This document shows, in pieces, positions 40,571 to 47,348 of a DNA stretch of 47,348 nt. A model generated the notes under the pieces. The model made no database searches, had not been told where the DNA came from, and saw only the letters and a program-made list of their open reading frames with translations. The DNA comes from Succinatimonas hippei YIT 12066 (GTDB taxonomy: Bacteria > Pseudomonadota > Gammaproteobacteria > Enterobacterales > Succinivibrionaceae), in assembly GCF_000188195.1 (NCBI RefSeq), contig NZ_GL830963.1, forward strand, positions 1 through 47,348, read 5' to 3'. The translations under genes were made by a program, and so were the position numbers. Every line of letters starts with the position of its first letter. Position 1 is the stretch's first letter.

Positions 40571-41850
40571 TGGAATTATTTAATTTAAAAGATAAAAGTG
40601 AGCAGGTTAATTTTGCGACTGCAGTAAAACGCGGGATCGGATCTAATCAAGGGTTGTTTTTCCCTGATGAAATAAAACCGCTTGACAATATCGATAATCT
40701 GCTTGAAATGCCGCTTGTAGAACGTTCTCAGGTTATTTTAAGACATTTAATCGGAGATGAAGTTCCTGAGCTTGAAAGTATTATCGCAGACGCCTTTACT
40801 TTTAAAGCTCCGCTTGTTAAAGCAGATGATCGTATTTATGCTCTTGAACTCTTTCACGGTCCGACGTTGGCTTTTAAAGATTTCGGAGCGCGCTTTATGG
40901 CTCGAGTATTGTCAGCCGTGCGCGGTAATAAGCATTTGACTATTTTGACCGCAACATCCGGTGATACCGGAGCTGCTGTTGCCGATGCGTTTTTTAAGCA
41001 GTCGGGAATTGATGTAGTGGTTTTGTATCCTAAGGGAAAAATTTCAGAGCTGCAGGAAAAATTAATTGCCACTTTAGGCGGAAATATTCGTGCCGTGCAG
41101 ATTAACGGAACGTTTGATGAATGTCAGGATTTGGTGAAAAAAGCTTTTGATGATGCCGATTTTAAAGAGAAGGTAGGTCTAAATTCTGCAAACTCCATTA
41201 ATATCAGCAGATTGCTGGCTCAAGTTTGCTATTATTTTGAAGCAGCTTCTCAGTTGTCTAAAGCGGAGCGTGACAAGCTTGTGTTTTCGGTTCCGTGCGG
41301 TAATTTCGGCAATATTACTGCAGGTCTTATAGCTAAAGCTTTAGGTCTTAAGTGTCGTTTTGTAATTTCCTGTAATGCAAATGATACTGTACCTCGCTAT
41401 CTTAAAAGCGGTAAATGGGATCCTCATGCCACTATTCCGACGCTGTCAAATGCAATGGATATATCAAGACCTAATAACTGGCCGCGTGTCGAAGCTTTAT
41501 GCAGGATGGAGCACTGGGATCTTGATGCATTTGGTTACGGCTCATTAAATGATGATGAAACCATGGCAGCCATGCGTGAGCTGCATAATAAGACGGGGTA
41601 CGTGTTAGAGCCGCATGCCGCAATCGCCTGGAAAGTTCTGTCATCACATTTAAAAGAAGATGAAGTGGGTATTTTCTTAGGAACTGCGCATCCTGCTAAG
41701 TTTAAAGCAGATGTTGATAAGGTTTTAAGTATTGATGTAGCTTTGCCTGAGGCTCTTGAAAGACGTAAGAATTTAGACAGTAAATCAGTTACTTTAGATC
41801 CTGATTACACGAAGCTTAAAGATTACATTTTAAAAGAGCTTAATATTTAA
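40570..41850 (+). CDS. thrC: Threonine synthase
   Basis: PLP enzyme that converts O-phosphohomoserine to threonine. 426 residues, close to the E. coli protein. GPTLAFKDFGARFMARVL carries the PLP lysine; TATSGDTGAAVADAF and VPCGNFGNITAGLIA bind the phosphate of PLP. The N-terminus MELFNLKDKSEQVNFATAVK is typical of the gammaproteobacterial form. It ends the operon, followed at 13 bases by a strong terminator. Confidence 0.96.
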   Translation: MELFNLKDKSEQVNFATAVKRGIGSNQGLFFPDEIKPLDNIDNLLEMPLVERSQVILRHLIGDEVPELESIIADAFTFKAPLVKADDRIYALELFHGPTLAFKDFGARFMARVLSAVRGNKHLTILTATSGDTGAAVADAFFKQSGIDVVVLYPKGKISELQEKLIATLGGNIRAVQINGTFDECQDLVKKAFDDADFKEKVGLNSANSINISRLLAQVCYYFEAASQLSKAERDKLVFSVPCGNFGNITAGLIAKALGLKCRFVISCNANDTVPRYLKSGKWDPHATIPTLSNAMDISRPNNWPRVEALCRMEHWDLDAFGYGSLNDDETMAAMRELHNKTGYVLEPHAAIAWKVLSSHLKEDEVGIFLGTAHPAKFKADVDKVLSIDVALPEALERRKNLDSKSVTLDPDYTKLKDYILKELNI

Positions 41851-41862
41851 TTAGACATAAAT

Positions 41863-41892
41863 ACAAAAGGTAAGCTATTGCTTACCTTTTGT
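41863..41892 (+). terminator. Terminator of the thr operon
   Basis: ACAAAAGGTAAGC (41863-41875) and GCTTACCTTTTGT (41880-41892) form a perfect 13-bp stem around TATT. The A-rich and T-rich stem base makes it usable in both directions. Confidence 0.9.
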
Positions 41893-41945
41893 GATCAATC
41901 GGTCAAGATTATGGTTAACAGCTATGTCTATTAGCTGGAAAAAAG

Positions 41946-41951
41946 TATAAT
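41946..41951 (+). promoter_or_regulatory. Likely -10 of pgsA
   Basis: Perfect TATAAT 27 bp before ATG 41979; no clear -35 at the right distance. The A/G-rich AAAAAGG before the ATG is the ribosome-binding site. Confidence 0.45.
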
Positions 41952-41978
41952 ATTAGGATAAAGAGAAAAAGGTTATAT

Positions 41979-42596
41979 ATGTTAAATCTTCCTAATATAC
42001 TTACACTATTGCGTGTGGTCATGATCCCTGTGTTCGTGGCCTTATTTTATTATCCGACCCCAAGATCTAATATGATTGCGGCATTTGTGTTCGTGCTCGC
42101 GGCTTTAACCGATCTTCTTGACGGATACTTAGCAAGAAAACTCAAACAGACCACGAAATTCGGCGCTTTTTTAGATCCTGTTGCCGATAAAATCATGGTG
42201 TGCACTGCGTTAGTGTTAATCGTTGAATATTACTCAGTTCACGGACGTGATTTTATAACTGATTTTAGTTTCAATCTTTTGATCTCGATTCCGGCGATAG
42301 TCATTATTTCACGCGAAATTTTAGTGTCAGCTTTGCGCGAGTGGATGGCGGAAATAGGTAAGAGAGCCGTAGTTGCGGTAAGCAAAATCGGTAAGTGGAA
42401 GACTACAATTCAAATGATAGCAATTGCAGGTCTTATATGGCGCCATAATAATATTATGATTTATTTGGCAACTGTTTTATTAATTGTTGCTACGATTTTA
42501 ACTATTTGGTCGATGATTGTTTATTTAAAAGCCGGTATCAGTAATATGATGGAGCCGGTGGATCCTGCCAAATCTGCTATTGTCAGCAATAAATAA
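41979..42596 (+). CDS. pgsA: CDP-diacylglycerol--glycerol-3-phosphate 3-phosphatidyltransferase
   Basis: Makes phosphatidylglycerol phosphate at the inner membrane, the committed step to phosphatidylglycerol and cardiolipin. 205 residues. The CDP-alcohol phosphatidyltransferase motif D-x2-DG-x2-AR-x8-G-x3-D-x3-D is exact: DLLDGYLARKL then FGAFLDPVADK. Start MLNLPNILTLLRVVMIPVFV is typical of PgsA. About five membrane helices. Single gene with its own -10 and terminator. Confidence 0.93.
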   Translation: MLNLPNILTLLRVVMIPVFVALFYYPTPRSNMIAAFVFVLAALTDLLDGYLARKLKQTTKFGAFLDPVADKIMVCTALVLIVEYYSVHGRDFITDFSFNLLISIPAIVIISREILVSALREWMAEIGKRAVVAVSKIGKWKTTIQMIAIAGLIWRHNNIMIYLATVLLIVATILTIWSMIVYLKAGISNMMEPVDPAKSAIVSNK

Positions 42597-42601
42597 ATAT
42601 A

Positions 42602-42632
42602 GTGCTCTTTAAGAATTTAAAGAGCACATTTT
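42602..42632. terminator. Bidirectional terminator between pgsA and tusE
   Basis: GTGCTCTTTAA (42602-42612) and TTAAAGAGCAC (42617-42627) around GAAT, followed by ATTTTTC. It lies between the two convergent stops. Confidence 0.9.
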
Positions 42633-42646
42633 TCATTTCCTCTTGT

Positions 42647-42979
42647 TTAGATGCATTTTACGGGTTTGGGCAATCCTGCAAGTTTAGCTGCGGTTTTTGC
42701 AGCTCCGTCGGGAAATAGCCTGGCAAGTGTTACTGATGACGCCAAATCCGTATGTCCTTTCTTTTTTAAGGTTGTGATTAACACTCGCATGGCAGGAGTT
42801 GTCGCGTACTCTTTATAATAAGCTCTTACTTCATAAATAACGATTTTATGCTGCTCAGTAAGGGTCAATCCTAGGTTTTGCGCCATAAAAAGCATCAAAT
42901 TTTCGGACCATTCATCCTTATTTAATAAAAAACCTTCACTATCTGTTAAAAAAACTCTTCCATTATAAGAAAAACTCAT
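42647..42979 (-). CDS. tusE: Sulfurtransferase TusE (DsrC family)
   Basis: Passes sulfur from TusBCD to MnmA for 2-thiolation of the wobble uridine in tRNAs for Lys, Glu and Gln. 110 residues; WSENLMLFMAQNLGLTLTEQ, ATTPAMRVLITTLKKK and RLFPDGAAKTAAKLAGLPKP are DsrC/TusE signatures, and the penultimate Cys in the ending KCI is the sulfur carrier. The second Cys of true DsrC, ten residues earlier, is absent, which supports TusE over the sulfite-reductase partner. Confidence 0.93.
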   Translation of the reverse strand: MSFSYNGRVFLTDSEGFLLNKDEWSENLMLFMAQNLGLTLTEQHKIVIYEVRAYYKEYATTPAMRVLITTLKKKGHTDLASSVTLARLFPDGAAKTAAKLAGLPKPVKCI

Positions 42980-42980
42980 A

Positions 42981-42993
42981 TATAATGCTCTCC
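42981..42993 (+). promoter_or_regulatory. Promoter -10 of tRNA-Ser with GC-rich discriminator
   Basis: TATAAT (42981-42986) followed by GCTCTCC, a GC-rich discriminator as in stringently controlled stable-RNA promoters. It overlaps the start of the divergent tusE gene. Confidence 0.5.
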
Positions 42994-43003
42994 GTTTTCA
43001 GAC

Positions 43004-43093
43004 GGACAGATGGCAGAGCGGTTGAATGCAACGGTCTTGAAAACCGTCGAGGGTTTACGCCCTCCGTGAGTTCGAATCTCACTCTGTCCGCCA
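43004..43093 (+). tRNA. tRNA-Ser (anticodon UGA)
   Basis: 90 nucleotides with encoded CCA. Acceptor stem GGACAGA (43004-43010) pairs with TCTGTCC (43083-43089), then discriminator G and CCA. Anticodon stem-loop ACGGT-CTTGAAA-ACCGT gives anticodon TGA. The long variable arm GAGGGTTTACGCCCTC is the class II feature of serine tRNAs, and GTGAG-TTCGAAT-CTCAC is the T arm. Confidence 0.97.
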
Positions 43094-43290
43094 TTCATCT
43101 AAAAATCCTTCCTTTTTAAATCTAGCTGTTAAAGCACAATTCAAAAGTTTATAAAAAAAATATATAAATTTTAATATATTGTATATTTTATATTTATATT
43201 TTGCCGATTCTGCTGTTTTTACCGTATTCTTTGTTTAGCCTAATAAAAGAGTTTACAAAGCAAAAACAAATAATTTCAGAATCAGACAAA
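43094..43290. other. Gap after the tRNA
   Basis: About 200 bp, very AT-rich. No gene, integrase or attachment-site duplication of the tRNA 3' end is seen here. Confidence 0.4.
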
Positions 43291-43316
43291 CAAAAAGTCC
43301 GCTCTATTGTCGGACT
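43291..43316 (-). terminator. Terminator of ribA
   Basis: AGTCCG (43296-43301) and CGGACT (43311-43316) with a 9-base loop. In the leftward direction TTTTTGTTTG follows. 34 bases after the ribA stop. Confidence 0.75.
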
Positions 43317-43350
43317 CTTATATAGCGGGCAAACTGCAGAAAAACAGAAA

Positions 43351-43950
43351 TTAGTCCTGATGATGCAGTAAATGACCCATTTTTGATTCTTTAGTGTTTA
43401 AATAATTCTCATTATAGGGGTTGCGACCGTATTCAAGGGCTTCTCGCGCAATGACCTCAATGCCATGGCGCTTTAAATCGTCAATTTTAGCCGGGTTATT
43501 GGTCATAAGAATCACTTTGGTAAAGCCGCATTGGCGCATGATGTCAGCACAAATATCATAATGCCTGCCGTCTGAAGGAAAACCCAATCGCAGATTGGCT
43601 TCGACGGTATCAAGCCCTTCGTCTTGAAGGCGATAGGCTCTTATTTTATTGAACAAGCCGATGCCGCGGCCTTCTTGGCGCATATATAATAAAGCTCCGC
43701 GTCCTACTTTAGCGATTTTTGCTAATGCAGCGTCGAGCTGAAAACCGCAGTCACAGCGTAAGCTGCCTAATGCGTCGCCGGTCAGACATTCGGAGTGGAT
43801 TCGGCATAAAACAGGTTCGCCGTCCTTTAAATCTCCCATGGAAAGAACTGCGTGGTCGAGCAAGTTCTTGTCTCTGAAAATCGTAATGTCGAAAACGCCG
43901 TGTTTGGTCGGCAGTTTAGCAATAGGTCCTTGTTGTAATATATCTGACAT
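43351..43950 (-). CDS. ribA: GTP cyclohydrolase II
   Basis: First step of riboflavin synthesis: opens GTP to the diaminopyrimidine, releasing formate and pyrophosphate. 199 residues, a stand-alone RibA and not the RibBA fusion. The Zn site C-x10-C-x-C is in RIHSECLTGDALGSLRCDCG; YMRQEGRGIGLFNKIRAYRL and LMTNNPAKIDDLKRHGIEV complete the active site. There is no FMN riboswitch sequence upstream; the region holds AT-rich palindromes (for example GAATATT-TAA-AATATTC at 43993-44009) of unknown role. Confidence 0.95.
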   Translation of the reverse strand: MSDILQQGPIAKLPTKHGVFDITIFRDKNLLDHAVLSMGDLKDGEPVLCRIHSECLTGDALGSLRCDCGFQLDAALAKIAKVGRGALLYMRQEGRGIGLFNKIRAYRLQDEGLDTVEANLRLGFPSDGRHYDICADIMRQCGFTKVILMTNNPAKIDDLKRHGIEVIAREALEYGRNPYNENYLNTKESKMGHLLHHQD

Positions 43951-44096
43951 TAGTAGCCTGTTTGGTTTAACCAGTTGTTTTTAAAAATTAAAGAATATTT
44001 AAAATATTCATTTTAACATATTCGATATGCATGATGATGTAAAATCGGCTCTTAATAATACATGAAAGCGGACTGTACTAATGTAGGATAATCGGA

Positions 44097-44483
44097 CTAA
44101 TCATCATCCCATGGTTCATCGTCTTCAAGATCATCGCTTAAATCGTCGCTGTCGCCGTATCTGCCACGATATCGTTGGTTGTCGTCCCAATCATCGTCCT
44201 CTTCCCAATCGTCATCATCCCAGTCATCATCGTCATCATCCCAATCGTCGTCATAATCGTGATGATTTCGTTCATGCTTGTATCGTCTGTTATGCTCATT
44301 CCAATCATCGTCAATTTGCCGAAAAGAAACGGAAGCATCGGGAATAAACAGTGCTTGCCGAGTAAAATCGCGGATTTCGTTATTGTCGGCTGCGTATGCA
44401 TTGACGGATACAAGTAAAGATCCGGAACAAATAAGCGCAGTTGCGACAGCAAGAGAAAGGCAAGGCCGAACAGGATGGGGCAT
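44097..44483 (-). CDS. Secreted Asp/Trp-rich low-complexity protein
   Basis: 128 residues from ATG 44483, chosen for its AAGGAG site; a longer frame to 44513 would include that site. Residues 1-29 are a signal peptide (LSLAVATALICSGSLLVSVN, AYA). A short folded-looking part, DNNEIRDFTRQALFIPDASV, is followed by a Tyr/His/Arg-rich stretch (residues about 60-75). The rest is a run of D, W and E in an irregular repeat of the form D2-W-D5-W, ending EPWDDD. I do not recognise the family. The net charge is strongly negative, so cation binding in the periplasm is a reasonable guess. It stands alone between ribA and cmk. Confidence 0.65.
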   Translation of the reverse strand: MPHPVRPCLSLAVATALICSGSLLVSVNAYAADNNEIRDFTRQALFIPDASVSFRQIDDDWNEHNRRYKHERNHHDYDDDWDDDDDDWDDDDWEEDDDWDDNQRYRGRYGDSDDLSDDLEDDEPWDDD

Positions 44484-44675
44484 AGAAATCTCCTTAAAAT
44501 CGTTTAGTGTCATACGGTTTAGTATATAAGGTGACTTAAAACTTTTAAGTTAAATAGTTTTAAGCGTTTCATGTTTTTACAAAAAGTTTTTAATATAGAA
44601 ATTTTTTAAGGACGGTTTTTTCATGAAATACGGAAAAATAAGCTGCAAAATTATTTAGAATCTTATTTTTAAACC

Positions 44676-44684
44676 TGATATAAT
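44676..44684 (+). promoter_or_regulatory. Extended -10 promoter of cmk
   Basis: TGATATAAT: perfect TATAAT (44679-44684) with the TGn extension, 30 bp before ATG 44714. The rest of the 44514-44675 gap is AT-rich and shows nothing further. Confidence 0.6.
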
Positions 44685-44713
44685 AGCCAAATTTAGATTT
44701 TAAGGATTTTTAA

Positions 44714-45391
44714 ATGTCAAAACCGATTGTTATTGCTGTAGACGGTCCGGGCGGTGCGGGCAAAGGCGAGCTGACGAAGCGTCTTGCTCGTTCTTTAGGA
44801 TATGAACTGCTTGATTCCGGTGCTATCTATCGTGTTTTGGCATATGCTGCACGTAAAGCTGGTCTTGCTTTGTTTGATGAGGATTCATTAGTTCAGGAAG
44901 CTTTAGTGGTTAATTTGGCTTTTGAACCTCAAGATGACGGCGTTCACGTTATTTTAAACGGTGAAGACGTTTCTTTAGCAATTCGTACTGAAGAAGCCGG
45001 AGCTAATGCCAGTAAGGTAGCCGTTTTACCGAGAGTCCGCCAGGCGCTGCTTGCAAGACAGCGCGATTTTCGTCAGGAGCCAGGTTTGGTCGCCGACGGA
45101 CGCGATATGGGAACCGTAGTGTTTCCTGATGCACAAGTTAAAATCTTTCTGGATGCTTCATGTGAAGTACGGGCAAAACGCCGTGTGCTGCAGCTTGAAA
45201 GTTCCGGAAAAACAGCTGATTATGCAGCTATTTTGCAGGAAATAACCGAGCGCGACGAACGCGATCGTAATCGTAGTGTTGCTCCGTTAAAGCCTGCAGA
45301 CGATGCAGTCATCATTGACTCATCAGATATGACGGTTGAAGAAGTTTTCAACAAAGCTATGGAAATCGTCAAAGAAAAACTTGATAAATAA
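44714..45391 (+). CDS. cmk: Cytidylate kinase
   Basis: Phosphorylates CMP and dCMP with ATP in the cytoplasm. 225 residues. P-loop GPGGAGKGELTKRLA at residues ~11-25 (family usual GPSGAGKGT), LLDSGAIYRVLAYAA and LVADGRDMGTVVFPDA bind CMP, and DERDRNRSVAPLKPADDAVI is the lid region. AAGGAT is the ribosome-binding site. Linked to rpsA as in most proteobacteria. Confidence 0.95.
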   Translation: MSKPIVIAVDGPGGAGKGELTKRLARSLGYELLDSGAIYRVLAYAARKAGLALFDEDSLVQEALVVNLAFEPQDDGVHVILNGEDVSLAIRTEEAGANASKVAVLPRVRQALLARQRDFRQEPGLVADGRDMGTVVFPDAQVKIFLDASCEVRAKRRVLQLESSGKTADYAAILQEITERDERDRNRSVAPLKPADDAVIIDSSDMTVEEVFNKAMEIVKEKLDK

Positions 45392-45399
45392 AGATTTCA

Positions 45400-45456
45400 A
45401 ATCATAAGCATAAGTTTATGATTGAACCTTGCCGTCACGGATGACGGTGTTTTTTA
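45400..45456 (+). terminator. Hairpins between cmk and rpsA, second one terminator-like
   Basis: AATCATAA (45400-45407) pairs with TTATGATT (45416-45423). Then CCGTCA (45432-45437) pairs with TGACGG (45442-45447), followed by TGTTTTTTAA. The second is a short intrinsic terminator or attenuator for cmk transcripts. Confidence 0.65.
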
Positions 45457-45511
45457 ATAACCCCTCGAAGGCACGGAAGCTTAGAGGCGCAACTGGAAAT
45501 TTGTTACCTTA
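45457..45511 (+). promoter_or_regulatory. rpsA leader without a usable Shine-Dalgarno, possible S1 autoregulation site
   Basis: The ~30 bases just before ATG 45512 contain no purine-rich SD at the right distance (the bases are AAATTTGTTACCTTA). CCTC (45463-45466) can pair with GAGG (45484-45487). In E. coli the rpsA leader similarly lacks a good SD and is folded for repression by S1 itself. Whether it applies here is inference. Confidence 0.45.
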
Positions 45512-47185
45512 ATGGAATCATTTGCACAACTCTTTGAAGAGTCTTTAAAAGAAATTGAAACCCGTCCGGGTTCTATGGTCAAAGGCAAGATCGTCGCTAT
45601 CGATAACGACTATGTAATCGTTGATGCCGGTCTCAAATCAGAGTCCACCATTCCTGCAGAGCAGTTTAAGAATGCTCAGGGCGAGATTGAAGTTAAAGTC
45701 GGCGATGTTGTTGACGTAGCTTTAGAGTCTGTAGAGTCAGGTGACGGTGAAACTGTATTGTCCCGTGAAAAAGCTAAGCGCAACGAAGCTTGGGCTAAAC
45801 TTGAAGAAGCCTTTAAGAACAATGAAGCCGTTGTCGGCGTCATTGACGGCAAGGTCAAGGGCGGCTTTACCGTTCAGTTGGGCGGTATCCGCGCTTTCCT
45901 CCCGGGTTCATTGGTTGATGTTCGTCCGGTACGCGAGACTACTCATCTTGAGGGCAAAGAGCTCCAGTTCAAGGTGATTAAACTTGACCAGAAGCGCAAC
46001 AACGTAGTTGTTTCTCGTCGTGCCATTATTGAGTCTGAAAACTCAACCGAGCGTGAGTCAGTACTTGCCAACCTTCAGGAAGGTCAGGAAGTTAAGGGTA
46101 TCGTTAAGAACCTTACCGATTACGGCGCATTCGTTGATTTGGGCGGTGTTGACGGCTTGCTCCACATTACCGATATGGCTTGGAAGCGTGTTAAGCACCC
46201 GAGCGAAATCGTTAATGTCGGCGATGAGATTACCGTTAAAGTTCTCAAGTTTGACCGTGAGCGTCAGCGCGTTTCCTTAGGCTTGAAGCAGTTAGGTGCT
46301 GATCCTTGGGCTGATATTGCAGCTCGTTTCCCGATCGGTTCCAACATCGAGGGCAAGGTTACTAATCTTACCGATTACGGCTGCTTCGTTGAAATTCAGG
46401 AAGGCGTTGAAGGCTTGGTTCACGTTTCCGAGATGGATTGGACCAATAAGAACATTCACCCGTCTAAAGTCGTTTCAGTAGGTGACGTCGTTACTGTTAA
46501 AGTTCTCGAAATTGACGAGGAGCGTCGTCGTATTTCCTTGGGTCTTAAGCAGTGCAAGCCTAATCCGTGGCTGCAGTTTGCCGAGTCCCACTCTAAGGGA
46601 GATCGCGTAACCGGCAAGATTAAGAGCATCACCGATTTCGGTATCTTTATCGGTCTTGAGGGCGGTATTGACGGTTTGGTTCACTTGTCCGACATTTCTT
46701 GGCAGCAGTCAGGTGAAGAAGCTGTTCGCGAGTTCAAGAAGGGTGACGAGATTACTGCTGTAGTTCTTCAGGTAGATCCTGAGCGCGAGCGTATTTCTTT
46801 AGGCTTAAAGCAGATCGAAGAAGATCCGTTTGCAGATTATCTCTCAACTCACCACAAGGGTTCAATCGTATCCGGTACTGTTGAGTCTGTTGATGCACGC
46901 GGCGCAAATGTTAAACTTGCCGAAGGCGTTGTCGGTTATATCCGTGCCTCCGATTGCTCTCGTGATCGTGTTGAAGATGCTACCACCGTATTGAAAGAAG
47001 GTGACAGCGTAGAGGCTAAGCTTGTCAACGTAGATCGCAAGACCCGTCAGTTGACTCTTTCTATTCGCGCTAAAGATGAAGCCGAAGAGAAAGAAGCTTT
47101 AGAAAACCTCAACAAAAAGCAGAATAAAGAAGCAGCTCCTACTGCTATGGCCGCAGCTTTTGCCGCCGCAGGTAAGACTGAATAA
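45512..47185 (+). CDS. rpsA: 30S ribosomal protein S1
   Basis: 557 residues, equal to E. coli S1. Six S1 (OB-fold) repeats are visible: the first two (residues ~18-170) bind the ribosome, and four more closely similar repeats have the pattern G-x-V-x-N/S-L/I-T-D-Y/F-G-x-F-V/I followed by G-L-V/L-H-x-S/T (for example [60 protein letters not shown]). S1 melts structured mRNA leaders at initiation. The tail is Lys/Ala-rich. Codon use is more biased than in the neighbours, as expected for a highly expressed gene. Confidence 0.97.
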   Translation: MESFAQLFEESLKEIETRPGSMVKGKIVAIDNDYVIVDAGLKSESTIPAEQFKNAQGEIEVKVGDVVDVALESVESGDGETVLSREKAKRNEAWAKLEEAFKNNEAVVGVIDGKVKGGFTVQLGGIRAFLPGSLVDVRPVRETTHLEGKELQFKVIKLDQKRNNVVVSRRAIIESENSTERESVLANLQEGQEVKGIVKNLTDYGAFVDLGGVDGLLHITDMAWKRVKHPSEIVNVGDEITVKVLKFDRERQRVSLGLKQLGADPWADIAARFPIGSNIEGKVTNLTDYGCFVEIQEGVEGLVHVSEMDWTNKNIHPSKVVSVGDVVTVKVLEIDEERRRISLGLKQCKPNPWLQFAESHSKGDRVTGKIKSITDFGIFIGLEGGIDGLVHLSDISWQQSGEEAVREFKKGDEITAVVLQVDPERERISLGLKQIEEDPFADYLSTHHKGSIVSGTVESVDARGANVKLAEGVVGYIRASDCSRDRVEDATTVLKEGDSVEAKLVNVDRKTRQLTLSIRAKDEAEEKEALENLNKKQNKEAAPTAMAAAFAAAGKTE

Positions 47186-47197
47186 TTATTCTTATGA

Positions 47198-47267
47198 AAA
47201 ACCTGCAGTAAAAATCCTGCAGGTTTTAATTGCAGCCTCGAATTTTATGATTCGGGGCTTTGTTTTT
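47198..47267 (+). terminator. Tandem terminators of rpsA
   Basis: First stem AAAACCTGCAG (47198-47208) with CTGCAGGTTTT (47217-47227), then AATT. Second stem AGCCTCGAA (47234-47242) with TTCGGGGCT (47251-47259, one G-T pair), then TTGTTTTTTT. No complete gene is seen in the remaining ~80 bases. Confidence 0.9.
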
Positions 47268-47348
47268 TTATGTAGCTTAAAAATTTTTGCATCAATAATG
47301 GAGAACAAAGATAGTTTTGTTTATCAAAAAAGATCAGCGGCTAAAACC

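Noticed and set aside
43004-43093. tRNA-Ser as an integration site for an island
   Set aside because: No integrase gene or repeat of the tRNA 3' end was found in the window, and flanking genes are housekeeping.
43951-44096. FMN riboswitch upstream of ribA
   Set aside because: None of the conserved FMN-aptamer sequence is present; the gap is short and AT-rich with only simple palindromes.
44111-44529. Plus-strand reading frames opposite the acidic protein
   Set aside because: They are His/Arg-rich mirror frames of the GAT/GAC repeat, with no ribosome-binding site or homology.
47268-47348. C-terminus of a LysR-type regulator on the minus strand at the right edge
   Set aside because: A frame reading PLIFFDKQNYL and SPLLMQKFLSYIKK before a stop looks LysR-like, but a TAG lies just upstream in the same frame and only 80 bases are available.
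1-47348. CRISPR array or prophage
   Set aside because: No regularly spaced direct repeats and no phage structural, integrase or lysis genes were seen.

Overview
The window looks like chromosome of an AT-rich, fermentative gammaproteobacterium. The closest fit I can suggest is a Succinivibrionaceae-like gut anaerobe; this is inference, because no rRNA is present. The reasons are gammaproteobacterial core genes (thrABC with a fused 820-residue ThrA, tusE ending in Cys-Ile, cmk-rpsA, ribA, pgsA), a 2-hydroxyacyl-CoA dehydratase activase-type protein usual in strict anaerobes, and an unusual density of TRAP carboxylate transporters.

Layout. (1) 1-8.97 kb is an accessory region. It holds the end of an IS21-family element, a decayed autotransporter, an intact 936-residue autotransporter, an IS4/IS1634-type transposase tail, and an ATPase gene followed by a class II Fic gene. 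(2) 9.0-28.45 kb is a sugar or sugar-acid catabolic island with three complete TRAP transporters, each with its own regulator. Unit A is dctP-dctQ-dctM, class II aldolase and FGGY kinase, with a divergent IclR regulator. Unit B is a TIM-barrel isomerase with dctP-dctQ-dctM, plus a divergent SDR-flavoprotein operon, with a TetR regulator between them. Unit C is dctQ-dctM-dctP, a Gfo/Idh/MocA dehydrogenase, a TIM-barrel isomerase and a GntR regulator at the end of the operon. (3) 28.7-33.3 kb has a nuclease-domain fragment and a dehydratase-activase gene split by one in-frame stop. (4) 33.8-47.3 kb is housekeeping: galM, pfkA, tpiA, thrABC, pgsA, tusE, tRNA-Ser(UGA), ribA, a secreted Asp/Trp-rich protein, cmk and rpsA.

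The most informative new signal is regulatory. Four promoters of the island each carry a CRP-like site (TGTGA-N6-TCACA type) centred about 40-42 bp before a plausible start point. Each unit also has its own palindrome: GTTCCA-N5-TGGAAC (IclR unit), a perfect 20-bp palindrome with a second 16/20 copy (TetR unit), and TGACGTC-T-GACGTCA (GntR unit). The wiring therefore reads as global activation combined with substrate-specific control.

Unit B is decaying or mis-sequenced. Its tetR has an amber codon in the DNA-binding domain, its isomerase is out of frame at an A10 run, and its SDR has a one-base frameshift. The dehydratase-activase split is a fourth lesion of the same kind. A reader should first establish from raw reads whether these lesions are real.
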